From contig CAMYND010000026.1 of assembly GCA_947259645.1 (NCBI GenBank), positions 1 through 56,909 on the forward strand: a DNA stretch of 56,909 bases, given 5' to 3'. Position 1 is the first letter of the stretch. The number at the start of each line of letters is the position of its first letter. The position numbers were made by a program, and so were the translations under genes. This DNA comes from Thermodesulfovibrionia bacterium. Lineage in GTDB: Bacteria > Nitrospirota > Thermodesulfovibrionia > UBA6902. The notes beneath the pieces are model-generated. The model saw only the letters and a program-made list of their open reading frames with translations, had not been told where the DNA came from and searched no databases. This document shows, piece by piece, positions 8,870 to 17,990 of the stretch.

Positions 8870-11290
8870 TCAAATTTTTACGTTCAGCTGGAATCCAAGA
8901 GACCGGAATGCCTCTATCCAGAGCTTGGATGATGAATTTTCCTGTCCGCTACTATCTATCATTTTAGCGCCGTAATTGCGGTTTATGTGAAAATAGGTGT
9001 TCTGGGCGCCCCAGAGATTTAACGGCAGGTTCAGGGGATTCAGAACTTCCAGCGCATTGTCGATCGATTGTATGAGCTTTCTGTCCTGCGGGACAAGACT
9101 CAGAATTTCCATTGAAGCGTTGACCCAGGAGCTTACCTTGAATCCGGTGGTTGTCTTGTCTACATTTGTCTTCCATCTCTCCGCTTCATCGATTACCCGT
9201 TTTAATTTTTCTATATCCACACTTTCTTCCTCAAATATTTTTTTCAGCTCCGAGTTTATTACATATTCTGCTGCTGCGAGAAAAGGTCGGGGAAGTTTCT
9301 GCTGCAGGCTGTTGTAGAAATTCATTATCGTATAATTGTGATCATAAATCTGCCGGTACGATGCTTCAACACCTTCGTATGTGAGCTGCAATATCTGGTC
9401 AAGGACCTTTCTCTGTTCATCCTTGAAGAGATGGTCAAGAGAGTAGATTTTCCCTTCGAAGTGTTTATCCATGACCCTTATGACTTCAGGTACGTCTCCT
9501 TTTTCAAAGGCGCTGGTAATCTCTGTTTGCATGAGAATAAAATCAGAAACATCTCCTGCGTCGCGTATCCCGGCGTTGATATTCTGATCGCCAAGATGGA
9601 GGACAGCAAAGGTGATATATTTGTCGTCCCACGTGATTTCAGACTTTAAGCTGGCGCGTCCGGTTGCGAGAATTAATCTTCCTGCTTCGCTCCGTTCATA
9701 GACCTCACTCTTGGCTTTGAAGCAATAGAGCATTATCTCTTCAGGGTAATTTTCAAAAATTGACGATATGCTGTAGTGAGCTCCAACGCGATGCATGTCG
9801 GTTCTGGAAGGTTTTACAAATTTGTTATAGATTTCAGCACCGTTTTTATAAACATTGCTTGGTGCAGCTTCAAGGTGCCTGAGGTATTCATCCTCAAGGG
9901 ACAGTCCTGTCAGATCTTCCGTATATTGAATCGCCTTTGAGGCGTACTGCATTATTTGAATTGTTTCGATTCCGGAGATCTCATCAAAGAACCAGCCGCA
10001 GCTTGTATACATGAGCATTGCGTTTCGCTGTATTTCAAGGAGCTTCAGGACAGCCATCTTTTCTTCCGGCCCCAGATCTTTGACAGAATGCTTTTTCAAG
10101 AACTGCTCAACATTTTCCTGGCTCCTGTTGCCAATCAGGTCAATATAGCTGTCTCTTGCTTCCCATGGTTTTGCCAGGTATTTTGCAGCTTCCTCTGTGT
10201 AAATTTGGACGAGGTTGTCTCTGAGCCAGTCCATGGCTTTTCTCAGGTGTTTTCGCCATTCCTGGCTCCAGTTATAACGGGAACCGGTATGGCACCCGCA
10301 GTCATCACGCCATCTTTCCACACCATGGACACAGCTCCATGATGAATTTTCAAATATCTGAACAGCATGCGTCGGAGGATTAATTGAGAGATATTCGCTG
10401 TAGTTCGTCAGCTGTGCGTGATTGTTTGATTCTATATGATGGAGTGCATAAGATAGTGCCATATCTCCAAAGCGGTGATGATGGCCGTAAGTTTCACCGT
10501 CAGTCCCGATGTGAACGAGCTGGGGCCAGTTTCTCCGGTCGTTAAAGGCGGAAAGCAGTTTGTGGGCGAAATCTTCACCGTTTTTCAGAAGTGGTCCAAA
10601 GGATACCTCCTGTGAGATCGGCCCATCATAGAAAAAAAGGTTAATGCTTCTTCCCGAGGGCAGGAGGCAGAGGTAGGACCTCGTAGGATCGATTTTTTCC
10701 CCCCTCACGTCACGCCATTCACCGTCATCGCTGAGACTCCGAATCCTTTTGGCCTGTCTCGGAGAAAGCACAGTGAATGTAATTCCCAGACTGACAAGGA
10801 CCTCCAGTGTTTCCTCATCTACCGCGGTTTCCGGCAGCCACATCCCTTCGGGAGGCCTGCCGAACCTCTTTTCAAAATCAGACGCCCCCCATGTTATCTG
10901 GGTATACTTGTCTCTCCTGTTGGCAAGTGGCATTATCATATGGTTGTAGGCCTGCGCCATGGCTGATCCATGGCCTGAAAATTTTTTCATGCTCAACCTG
11001 TCAGCTTCAATTATTGCTTCATAGACCGCTGGTTGCCGCCGTTCAAGCCATGAGAGAAGAGTAGGGCCGAAATCAAAGCTGATATTCGAATAGATGTTTA
11101 CAATATCAATAATTTTCTTTTCATTGTTAAGGATTCGGGAGGCCGCGTTCGGGGCATAACATTCAGATGTTATCCGTTCGTTCCAGTCATGATAGGGGTA
11201 TGCGGAGTCCTGAACTTCAATCTCTTCAAGCCACGCGTTTTCCCTGGGCGGCTGATAAAAATGACCATGTATACATATGTATCGTTTCAT
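8870..11290 (-). CDS. GH57-family glycoside hydrolase with DUF3536 domain
   Basis: The 806-residue protein opens with the GH57 motif HGHFYQPPRENAWLE (residues 8-22). It also has GMWLPETAV (candidate nucleophile Glu154) and HIGTDGETYGHHHRFGD (about 260-276, with acidic and His residues of the fourth GH57 motif). The C-terminal half is the DUF3536 region. Proteins of this build are common beside bacterial glycogen genes, but their substrate is not settled; alpha-amylase or glucan-debranching-like activity on stored glucan is a reasonable inference. No signal peptide is seen, so it is cytoplasmic. It is divergent from the water dikinase gene across an 80-180 base promoter region and upstream of malQ. 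Confidence 0.88.
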   Translation of the reverse strand: MKRYICIHGHFYQPPRENAWLEEIEVQDSAYPYHDWNERITSECYAPNAASRILNNEKKIIDIVNIYSNISFDFGPTLLSWLERRQPAVYEAIIEADRLSMKKFSGHGSAMAQAYNHMIMPLANRRDKYTQITWGASDFEKRFGRPPEGMWLPETAVDEETLEVLVSLGITFTVLSPRQAKRIRSLSDDGEWRDVRGEKIDPTRSYLCLLPSGRSINLFFYDGPISQEVSFGPLLKNGEDFAHKLLSAFNDRRNWPQLVHIGTDGETYGHHHRFGDMALSYALHHIESNNHAQLTNYSEYLSINPPTHAVQIFENSSWSCVHGVERWRDDCGCHTGSRYNWSQEWRKHLRKAMDWLRDNLVQIYTEEAAKYLAKPWEARDSYIDLIGNRSQENVEQFLKKHSVKDLGPEEKMAVLKLLEIQRNAMLMYTSCGWFFDEISGIETIQIMQYASKAIQYTEDLTGLSLEDEYLRHLEAAPSNVYKNGAEIYNKFVKPSRTDMHRVGAHYSISSIFENYPEEIMLYCFKAKSEVYERSEAGRLILATGRASLKSEITWDDKYITFAVLHLGDQNINAGIRDAGDVSDFILMQTEITSAFEKGDVPEVIRVMDKHFEGKIYSLDHLFKDEQRKVLDQILQLTYEGVEASYRQIYDHNYTIMNFYNSLQQKLPRPFLAAAEYVINSELKKIFEEESVDIEKLKRVIDEAERWKTNVDKTTTGFKVSSWVNASMEILSLVPQDRKLIQSIDNALEVLNPLNLPLNLWGAQNTYFHINRNYGAKMIDSSGQENSSSKLWIEAFRSLGFQLNVKI

Positions 11291-11469
11291 GCTAAATTCC
11301 CTCTATTACTCACAAATATCGTATTGTCCTTATGTCGGGACCATACCCTGAATTATCATCTTTGACTCGATAAATGTCAATTATCTGTCTGCTTACGGAC
11401 AGTGCCCGATTCAGAGGGAGAATGTGTGCTGCTGTTTACTCCCCCGGGACAAATGAGTATATTATCAAT

Positions 11470-14400
11470 ATGACTGAAGAAATCATATTGAAAGACAGCT
11501 CAAAACTTATGGTAGAGAAAAGAGAGTTGTCCGGTAATGTGGAAGTGTTGCTGTATATGAAGGAAGGCCATAATTGCAAATTGCACTGGGGGCTGAGCAG
11601 AGAACGTGACTCAGAATGGGCCATCCCGCCGGAACCGGCATGGCCTGCGGGAAGCAGGTTAGTTGACCGTGGAGCGGTCCAGACCCCTTTTATAGCGGAC
11701 AACCATGCATACAAAGTTATCGTTGCTCTCGATGGGACCATGAACTATTCAGCTCTTGTTTTTGCCATTTACTATCCGGATACCGGAGCGTGGGACAACA
11801 ATCAGGGCAAAAATTACCGCGTAGCCTTGCCGGTTACAAAAAAAGGACCTTCCCTTGATTCAGTTCTTGAAGAAGAATCCAGAAATGGAGATCTGAAGTT
11901 CAAGGAGATATTCTCTCTTGGCAAAGAAGGTTCGCTTGCAGCTATCGTTAAGAAGGGGGGCACCTGCTACGAGGTTTTGCTGATTTCTGACCTCCTGTCA
12001 CCCATGATACTTCACTGGGGATTTGCAGTAGAGTCGCGTTATGAATGGACACTGCCTCCTCGTTCTGTTCTGCCTGAGGGTTCTGTCCAGTATGACAATA
12101 AAGCTGTCCAGTCTCCTTTTCAGCTTGAGAGCGGAATGAGCAGAATGTCTCTTAAATTCTACGAAGAGGATGCGCCTCTGGGGATACCTTTTGTGATAAA
12201 ACTCAAGCACAGTGACCAGTGGATAAACAACGGCAAACGCGATTTTTTTGTCCCCCTGACCGTTAAGGAAGAGGAAGGCGATACTGGATTGCACCAGATT
12301 GCAGGGGAAATCATTCATAGTGAAACAGGGGACCATTCCTGGACTCTGATGCACAGGTTTAATCTTTGCCATGATCTGTTAGACAGCGTTCGGAATAATG
12401 AGGAAGGCCTTGCAATTCTCTATGTCTGGATGCGCTATTCAGCGATCAGACAGCTTGACTGGCAGCGCCGCTACAACACACAACCGCGAGAATTAAGCCA
12501 TGCCCAGGACCGACTGACGCTGCAGATTGCTGATGTCTATATTCATGAAAAGCAATCAAGAGAAGTATTGAGATTAATTATCTCCACCCTTGGCAGGGGT
12601 GGTGATGGACAGCGGGTGCGTGATGAAATACTGCAGATCATGCACCGGCACCATATCAAGGAAGTAGCCGGGCATTTTATGGAAGAGTGGCACCAGAAGC
12701 TCCACAACAATACGACTCCGGATGACGTTGTAATCTGTGAAGCATATCTGGAGTTTCTCAAAAGCGATGGAGATCTGGACCGCTACTATAAAACGCTTGG
12801 GAAGGGTGGTATTTCCAGGAAGCGGATGGAGAGTTATGACAGACCCATCACGACTCCCCCGGACTTCATTCCCGGCCTCAAAAAGCCGTTGCTGCATGAT
12901 TTTGAAAACTATCTTACGCTCCTCAAATCTGTTCATTCTGGTACAGATCTTCAGAGTGCAATGAACGGTGCAGGGTACCTGATGAGCGGAGAGTTGGGCG
13001 AACTACTCTCAGCAGTGTGGCGCCACAGGTTCAGCGGAGAAGAAAAAGCCGCAGAGGTTGTCCGGAAAATCATCCGTGCCCGTTTGATCCTGAATGATCG
13101 TCTTGACATTGAGAGCGATTTAGAAAGGACCAGGGACATGTTATTTCTTGATTTGGCTCTGGAGGATTTCAATCGCATAGTCATAGAGAGAAGCGTTCAC
13201 ACTGGAATGAATGGTGACGCCCTGGTTGAATTAACTGGAATGGTTATGGAGAACATGGCATTAACCTGGAACAACGATGAGCTGTCGGAGTGCATCCGGG
13301 AGTGGAATAATCTTCTTGAGATGGAGCGATTCTCTGTGGACTGGAGCCTGCACGCAAAGGCGGTTCTTGAGAGAATCAGCAGGGTTACCGGGTATTTTGT
13401 TGATCGCTGCCATGGGCTGTTTCAGTCAAAAGCAGGGTACCTGGGCAGGGCCTTTAAAGCTGACGCCTGGACGATTTCAGTGTTTACGGAGGAAGTGGTA
13501 CGCAGTATGCCGGTTTTTGTCCTCTCCCTGCTCATTCGCCATCTTGACCCGCTCCTGCGCTCTAAGGCAGACCTTGGTGACTGGCAGGTAATAAGCACCG
13601 GAACGACTGGAGGCTGGGTTGAGATCGTGGACTCTCTGGCATCTGTTCAGGGCAGTAGTTTTGAACGACCAGTGATAATTGTTGCTGACAAAGTAATGGG
13701 AGACGAGGAACCGCCTGAAGGGGCGGTGGCTATCATAACCGCTGATACTGTTGATCTTGTGTCACACATATCTGTACGTGCAAGAAATGCTCATCTGCTG
13801 TTTGCTTCATGTTATAGTGACGCGAGCTTCGACAGCCTTAAATCTCTCAGAGGCCGCAGGATTCACCTTGATGTGTCTGTTTCCGGTGACGTGGTATTTA
13901 GCGAGACTTCGGATATGACTGATAAATCACAGGAGGTTGAAAAGTTTGAGTATGAAATAAAAGAGATCCCTGAATGCGCAGCCTATGCACTTTCTTCTGC
14001 GGAGTTCAGTGATGGTCTGGTTGGAGGGAAGTCCCTCAATCTGAGAAAACTTGAAAACAGTCTGCCCGACTGGATCCATCTGCCTGTGTCAGTTGCTTTG
14101 CCTTTCGGGACCTTTGAAAAAGTACTGAATTTAGATATAAACAAAGAGATTAATAATAGATACCATGCTCTTCTCCGCAGGGTTGACAGGCGGGTACAGG
14201 GTACGCTCAATGATGTGCGCGGTATAATCCGTGATCTTCATTCTCCTGAGGAACTGGAGTCAGAACTGAATTCAATTATGAATGACTCCGGACTTGAACC
14301 GCAGGGCCCCTGGGACAACACATGGACATGTATCAAACGTGTCTGGGCATCAAAGTGGAATGAGCGGGCATACTTTAGCCGCAGTGCCCGTGGAATCAGA

Positions 14401-14931
14401 CACGAGGATATATTCATGGCTGTGCTCATTCAGCAGGTCATTGATGCTGAATACGCCTTTGTGATTCATACGGTAAACCCGTCCTCAGGGAACCGGGGAG
14501 AGCTCTACGCTGAAGTTGTTCCCGGTCTTGGTGAAACACTTGTAGGCAATTATCCCGGCAGGGCGCTGAGTTTTATTTCTGATAAGAAAAATCCTGAACC
14601 GCAGATATCGTCTTATCCGAGCAAGAGTACGGGGCTTTATGGCGGAGGGATGATCTACCGCTCTGATTCCAATGGGGAGGACCTGTTGGGTTATGCAGGT
14701 GCAGGCCTCTATGACAGTGTTATGCTTGAACCGCCTCGGGAAGTGCTTCTGAGTTATATCCAGGACCCCCTTACCCGGGATGAAAAGTTTAAAAAAGAGT
14801 TTCTGACCGCGATCACGAAAATAGGGACGATTGTTGAGGAACAGGTCGGTTTGCCCCAGGACATTGAAGGCGTATATTCTAATGGCAGATACTTTATCGT
14901 TCAGACCCGTCCCCAGGTGGGACTGAAGTGA
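11470..14931 (+). CDS. Plant-type alpha-glucan water dikinase with two N-terminal CBM45-like modules
   Basis: The ~1153-residue enzyme matches plant GWD along its length. Two starch-binding CBM45-like modules are at the N-terminus (KLHWGLS...EWAIPP...AVQTPF and LHWGFAV...EWTLPP...AVQSPF). EEWHQKLHNNTTPDD lies near residue 404. The phosphohistidine segment SHISVRARN contains His766 (numbered from this ATG). The ATP-grasp part has KWNERAYFSR, VIHTVNPSSG, GLGETLVGNYPGRA and RSDSNGEDLLGYAGAGLYDS. GWD moves the ATP beta-phosphate to glucosyl units of alpha-glucan, releasing AMP and phosphate. The frame is open to 11374; the ATG at 11470 begins near the first conserved segment, but the ribosome site is weak, so the start is uncertain. 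It is not PPDK/PpsA because of SVRARN and the CBM45 modules. Confidence 0.93.
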   Translation: MTEEIILKDSSKLMVEKRELSGNVEVLLYMKEGHNCKLHWGLSRERDSEWAIPPEPAWPAGSRLVDRGAVQTPFIADNHAYKVIVALDGTMNYSALVFAIYYPDTGAWDNNQGKNYRVALPVTKKGPSLDSVLEEESRNGDLKFKEIFSLGKEGSLAAIVKKGGTCYEVLLISDLLSPMILHWGFAVESRYEWTLPPRSVLPEGSVQYDNKAVQSPFQLESGMSRMSLKFYEEDAPLGIPFVIKLKHSDQWINNGKRDFFVPLTVKEEEGDTGLHQIAGEIIHSETGDHSWTLMHRFNLCHDLLDSVRNNEEGLAILYVWMRYSAIRQLDWQRRYNTQPRELSHAQDRLTLQIADVYIHEKQSREVLRLIISTLGRGGDGQRVRDEILQIMHRHHIKEVAGHFMEEWHQKLHNNTTPDDVVICEAYLEFLKSDGDLDRYYKTLGKGGISRKRMESYDRPITTPPDFIPGLKKPLLHDFENYLTLLKSVHSGTDLQSAMNGAGYLMSGELGELLSAVWRHRFSGEEKAAEVVRKIIRARLILNDRLDIESDLERTRDMLFLDLALEDFNRIVIERSVHTGMNGDALVELTGMVMENMALTWNNDELSECIREWNNLLEMERFSVDWSLHAKAVLERISRVTGYFVDRCHGLFQSKAGYLGRAFKADAWTISVFTEEVVRSMPVFVLSLLIRHLDPLLRSKADLGDWQVISTGTTGGWVEIVDSLASVQGSSFERPVIIVADKVMGDEEPPEGAVAIITADTVDLVSHISVRARNAHLLFASCYSDASFDSLKSLRGRRIHLDVSVSGDVVFSETSDMTDKSQEVEKFEYEIKEIPECAAYALSSAEFSDGLVGGKSLNLRKLENSLPDWIHLPVSVALPFGTFEKVLNLDINKEINNRYHALLRRVDRRVQGTLNDVRGIIRDLHSPEELESELNSIMNDSGLEPQGPWDNTWTCIKRVWASKWNERAYFSRSARGIRHEDIFMAVLIQQVIDAEYAFVIHTVNPSSGNRGELYAEVVPGLGETLVGNYPGRALSFISDKKNPEPQISSYPSKSTGLYGGGMIYRSDSNGEDLLGYAGAGLYDSVMLEPPREVLLSYIQDPLTRDEKFKKEFLTAITKIGTIVEEQVGLPQDIEGVYSNGRYFIVQTRPQVGLK

Positions 14932-15734
14932 ATAAAATACGGGTAGGCAACCAGACCGCTTATTCCGCTGAAACACCCCTGCTGCCTTTTGAATACGCTG
15001 TATCACACGGATTCGATGCATTTGAATGGTTTCCGGACAAGGATGAATCCGGTGGAGGGTGGGATGAAGAAGATATTGACGGGGATACACGGTCTTATAT
15101 AAAGCGTTCAGCAATCGAGCATGATATAACTCTCTCTGTTCATGGGTCTCTCCATGATACGTTTCCCTTAGATGAAGCCCGTGCAGCCCTGTTCCGGAAC
15201 GTTGAGTTTGCTCAGGATATCGGCGCGATCCTGCTGAATATCCACCTTCCCGCTGATCAGGAAGCAGAGAGTTTTATCAGGGCAATGGAACCTGTGATCA
15301 AAGAAACTGACAAATCGGGCATCCGGCTTGCGATAGAAAACACCCCCCTTACAGGTCCCGGTGACTTTAATCTGTTTTTCACTCTTTTGAAGAGTCAGGA
15401 TCACCTTCCGGTTTCACATATAGGGATGTGCCTTGATCTTGGACATGCAAACCTCCATCAGTCAACACAGAACAATTACCTGCAGTTTATCGACCTAATT
15501 GGAATTCATGTGCCGATAATTCATATGCACCTCCACGAAAACTATGGAGACAGCGACAGCCACCTTACATTATTTACCGGGCCTGCTTCAGCGAATGATT
15601 CTGCGATTCATGCTGTTTTTCAGCGGTTGAAAAAGAGGGGGTACTCCGGTTCTGTAATACTTGAGCAGTGGCCTGATCCTCCGCGCATGCTTGATGAAGC
15701 CCGCAACAGACTTCTGCGAATTATTAATGGGTAA
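14928..15734 (+). CDS. TIM-barrel sugar phosphate isomerase/epimerase-like protein, coupled to the water dikinase
   Basis: The 268-residue protein is an AP-endonuclease-2/xylose-isomerase-like TIM barrel. Candidate metal ligands appear in order: NIHLPA, AIENTP (Glu), GMCLDLGHANLH (Asp/His), HMHLHENYGDSDSHL (His) and VILEQWPDP (Glu). It starts with GTG and overlaps the dikinase stop by four bases (GTGA), which implies translational coupling and a shared process. Families of this fold isomerise or epimerise sugars or cleave DNA abasic sites; the substrate here is unknown. Because the dikinase makes phosphoglucan, an activity on a phosphorylated sugar is an attractive inference but not shown. 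Confidence 0.8.
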   Translation: MNKIRVGNQTAYSAETPLLPFEYAVSHGFDAFEWFPDKDESGGGWDEEDIDGDTRSYIKRSAIEHDITLSVHGSLHDTFPLDEARAALFRNVEFAQDIGAILLNIHLPADQEAESFIRAMEPVIKETDKSGIRLAIENTPLTGPGDFNLFFTLLKSQDHLPVSHIGMCLDLGHANLHQSTQNNYLQFIDLIGIHVPIIHMHLHENYGDSDSHLTLFTGPASANDSAIHAVFQRLKKRGYSGSVILEQWPDPPRMLDEARNRLLRIING

Positions 15735-15769
15735 TTGAAAATCAGAGAATTTGGACCGGCAACTTATTA

Positions 15770-16432
15770 CTATAAATGAACCGGGGTCTTTGCTGCTTCA
15801 ACATTGCTGTAGTGTCCGTTGCAGGGAGATGTTACAATCATTCGATATTCGCCCTTGAACCATTCTTTTTTTATCAGCCGGTCTTCAGAAATCGAGAGGT
15901 TTTTCTCATTGAGCAGGGAAAAGAAATCTTCTTCATAGGTAACCTTCCCGAAATCTATGGTTGTGACATACTTCAGTTTGGGCTTTATAAATTCCATTAC
16001 CCGGGACCGCTCCTTGAACATCGTCTGGAAAAATACAATTTCACCCTCGGGTTTGAGGCAGTCCTTTATACGTTCAAGGACCAGTTTCTGGTCATTGAAT
16101 AACATAAAGCTCATGCTGAAAAGAACAAAATCAAAATAGTTGTTTTGAGGGGGTACGTATTCTTCTACTGATTTGTGATAAATTTCAAGGTGGTCCTCAA
16201 GGTGATACATTTTGATGAGGCGGTCACAATGATTCATGTAGCTTTTGTTTACATCAATTCCGGTCAGCTTTAAGTTTTTTGCCTTAATCAACTGATGGTA
16301 TTTATTCAGCATTGCCCCGTTTCCAATGCCCACGTCCAGGATTTTTGAATGCTCCGGAAAATAATTCAGGCAATTTTCATAGCAGTGCTCAGTAACATTT
16401 ATGATGATCAATTTGTACAGCTGGTTCTTCAT
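15770..16432 (-). CDS. Class I SAM-dependent methyltransferase
   Basis: From the preferred ATG the protein has 220 residues (the frame opens 14 codons earlier, at 16474). SAM-binding motif I is clear (ILDVGIGNGAMLNKYH), followed by an acidic residue ending strand two (LTGIDVN) and motif IV-like FDFVLFSMSFMLF. The start at 16432 has a plausible ribosome site (caggtatagat) and begins at MKNQLYKLI, close to the fold. The substrate cannot be told from sequence. It converges with the TIM-barrel gene with a 35-base gap and has lower GC content than neighbouring glucan genes, so it may be a later insertion into the region. Confidence 0.8.
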   Translation of the reverse strand: MKNQLYKLIIINVTEHCYENCLNYFPEHSKILDVGIGNGAMLNKYHQLIKAKNLKLTGIDVNKSYMNHCDRLIKMYHLEDHLEIYHKSVEEYVPPQNNYFDFVLFSMSFMLFNDQKLVLERIKDCLKPEGEIVFFQTMFKERSRVMEFIKPKLKYVTTIDFGKVTYEEDFFSLLNEKNLSISEDRLIKKEWFKGEYRMIVTSPCNGHYSNVEAAKTPVHL

Positions 16433-16547
16433 ATCTATACCTGAAATAAAATTAAAAGGCTTAGTTATTAGCAACGATTTCGTTTTCGTTACTATTTATT
16501 ACCAGATGGAATCAAATAATGCAAGTTGTGGGAAAAAAAAGATGATT

Positions 16548-17798
16548 TTACAGATATGTTTCAACCCGTATGTTCCATTTTTTCGGGGATTCGCAGGATT
16601 CAACGGTATTTTCTTCGACTGAGAGGATGTCTTTGGGCATGATATATTTTTCCCTGGCCGCGTCATAGATGACGCGAACAACGGGATTTAATATCCTTTC
16701 GCCATCATTCTGGACAACAACAGCAAGCAGTCCGTTCTTCAGGCGAACCAGTGTGCCTACGGGATATATGCCCACACAGCGGATGAATTTCTGGACAAGG
16801 TCACTGTTAAAGTGGAATTTGCTCCATTCAAAAATATTTTTTAGCACTTCCGATGGTTGACACCTGTCCCGGTAACACCTGTCTGAAGTCATGGCATCAT
16901 ATACATCCACGATTGCCGCAATCTGTCCATGGAGCGATAATTCATCCCCTTTCAATCCCAGAGGATATCCTGAGCCATCCAGCCGTTCATGGTGCTGAGA
17001 AATAAATGACAGGGACGTTGGTGGCAGGTCCGTACTCCGCGACAGAATGAGATTTCCAATTTCAACATGCTTTTTCATTATTTCATATTCGGACTCAGTA
17101 AGGTTTCCTTTTTTGTTGAGAATCTGTGCCGGTATTTTCATTTTTCCCACATCATGGAGCATCGCTGCTATACCGATATCTTTTAAGGATTGCGATTTCA
17201 GACCGATATATTTACCAAAAGTAAGGGCAAGCACCGAGACCCCTACAGAGTGAAGGTAGGTGTATTCATCTGCATTTCTGATCCTTGTCAGGTTTATCAG
17301 GGCGTCCTCGTTGCGATAAATGGAATCAATCATATTATCGATGACAGGATCTATCAGCTCAGGCTTTACCTTGTTGCCGTAACGCGCCTCCTGCATAAGG
17401 TGTTGAATTGTCCGCTTTGCCTCCTTCTGAATTTTGCTCGCTCTGATAAGCTCTTCTCCAATCGGGACTTCACTGACAGTCTCCTTCTTTTTTATGACTA
17501 TGTTCTCTATATCCGATTCTGAAATACTGTTTTTCGACTCTTGAGCTTTGACAGAGCTCTCGATTTCTGATCTGGTTTCCTGTTCAGCCTCTTCTTTTGT
17601 CTGCGCACCGGCAGCGTCAAGACCCCGTTCCGAATCGATATAGACTTCATGGATGCCGTAGGCGAGTATTTTTTCTATGGTTTTTCTGTTTTTAACCTTT
17701 AGGCTGTTTTTAAGAAATGGGTGGCCCATCCAGTCGCAGTTAAAGCGTTCAATGTACATTCCGGGCTTCAGTTGTTTTGCATCTATTTTCTTAATCAC
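16548..17798 (-). CDS. HD-GYP cyclic-di-GMP phosphodiesterase with N-terminal DUF3391-like domain
   Basis: The 416-residue protein begins with a DUF3391-like domain (residues 1-60, LKPGMYIERFNCDWMGHPFL), followed by a charged, Glu/Lys-rich linker to about 110. The HD-GYP domain follows, with HSVGVS, HDVGKMKIP (HD at 215-216), HVEIG, HHERLDGSGYP (269-279) and DVYDAMTSDR. All metal ligands and the GYP signature are intact, so hydrolysis of cyclic-di-GMP is likely. There is no receiver or membrane domain; the signal it senses is unknown. It lies between glucan genes on the minus strand, with about 190 bases to the upstream branching enzyme. Confidence 0.93.
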   Translation of the reverse strand: MIKKIDAKQLKPGMYIERFNCDWMGHPFLKNSLKVKNRKTIEKILAYGIHEVYIDSERGLDAAGAQTKEEAEQETRSEIESSVKAQESKNSISESDIENIVIKKKETVSEVPIGEELIRASKIQKEAKRTIQHLMQEARYGNKVKPELIDPVIDNMIDSIYRNEDALINLTRIRNADEYTYLHSVGVSVLALTFGKYIGLKSQSLKDIGIAAMLHDVGKMKIPAQILNKKGNLTESEYEIMKKHVEIGNLILSRSTDLPPTSLSFISQHHERLDGSGYPLGLKGDELSLHGQIAAIVDVYDAMTSDRCYRDRCQPSEVLKNIFEWSKFHFNSDLVQKFIRCVGIYPVGTLVRLKNGLLAVVVQNDGERILNPVVRVIYDAAREKYIMPKDILSVEENTVESCESPKKWNIRVETYL

Positions 17799-17990
17799 GC
17801 ATCATTCCTGTTTGACAAGAGAGTCTCTTTTGTTATCGGCATCCGCGGGTATTTACTTAAGGTCAAGGTTGTTGAAAATAAAGTGTAAATAGCATATATT
17901 CCGCATGAAATAATCCTGAGACTGAAGGAATGTAACAGAAGCGGCGGACTGCCTGGTGCTGAGAAAAAAGCTGCTCAGCCCGTTGTTCTG

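Noticed and set aside
11374-14931. Pyruvate phosphate dikinase or PEP synthase
   Set aside because: CBM45-like modules, KLHNNTTPDD and SHISVRARN identify glucan water dikinase; there is no PEP-utilising TIM-barrel C-terminal domain.
17958-17979. Terminator after branching enzyme copy 1 (GCTGAG/CTCAGC hairpin)
   Set aside because: Six-pair stem with a 10-base loop and no U-run after it on the relevant strand.
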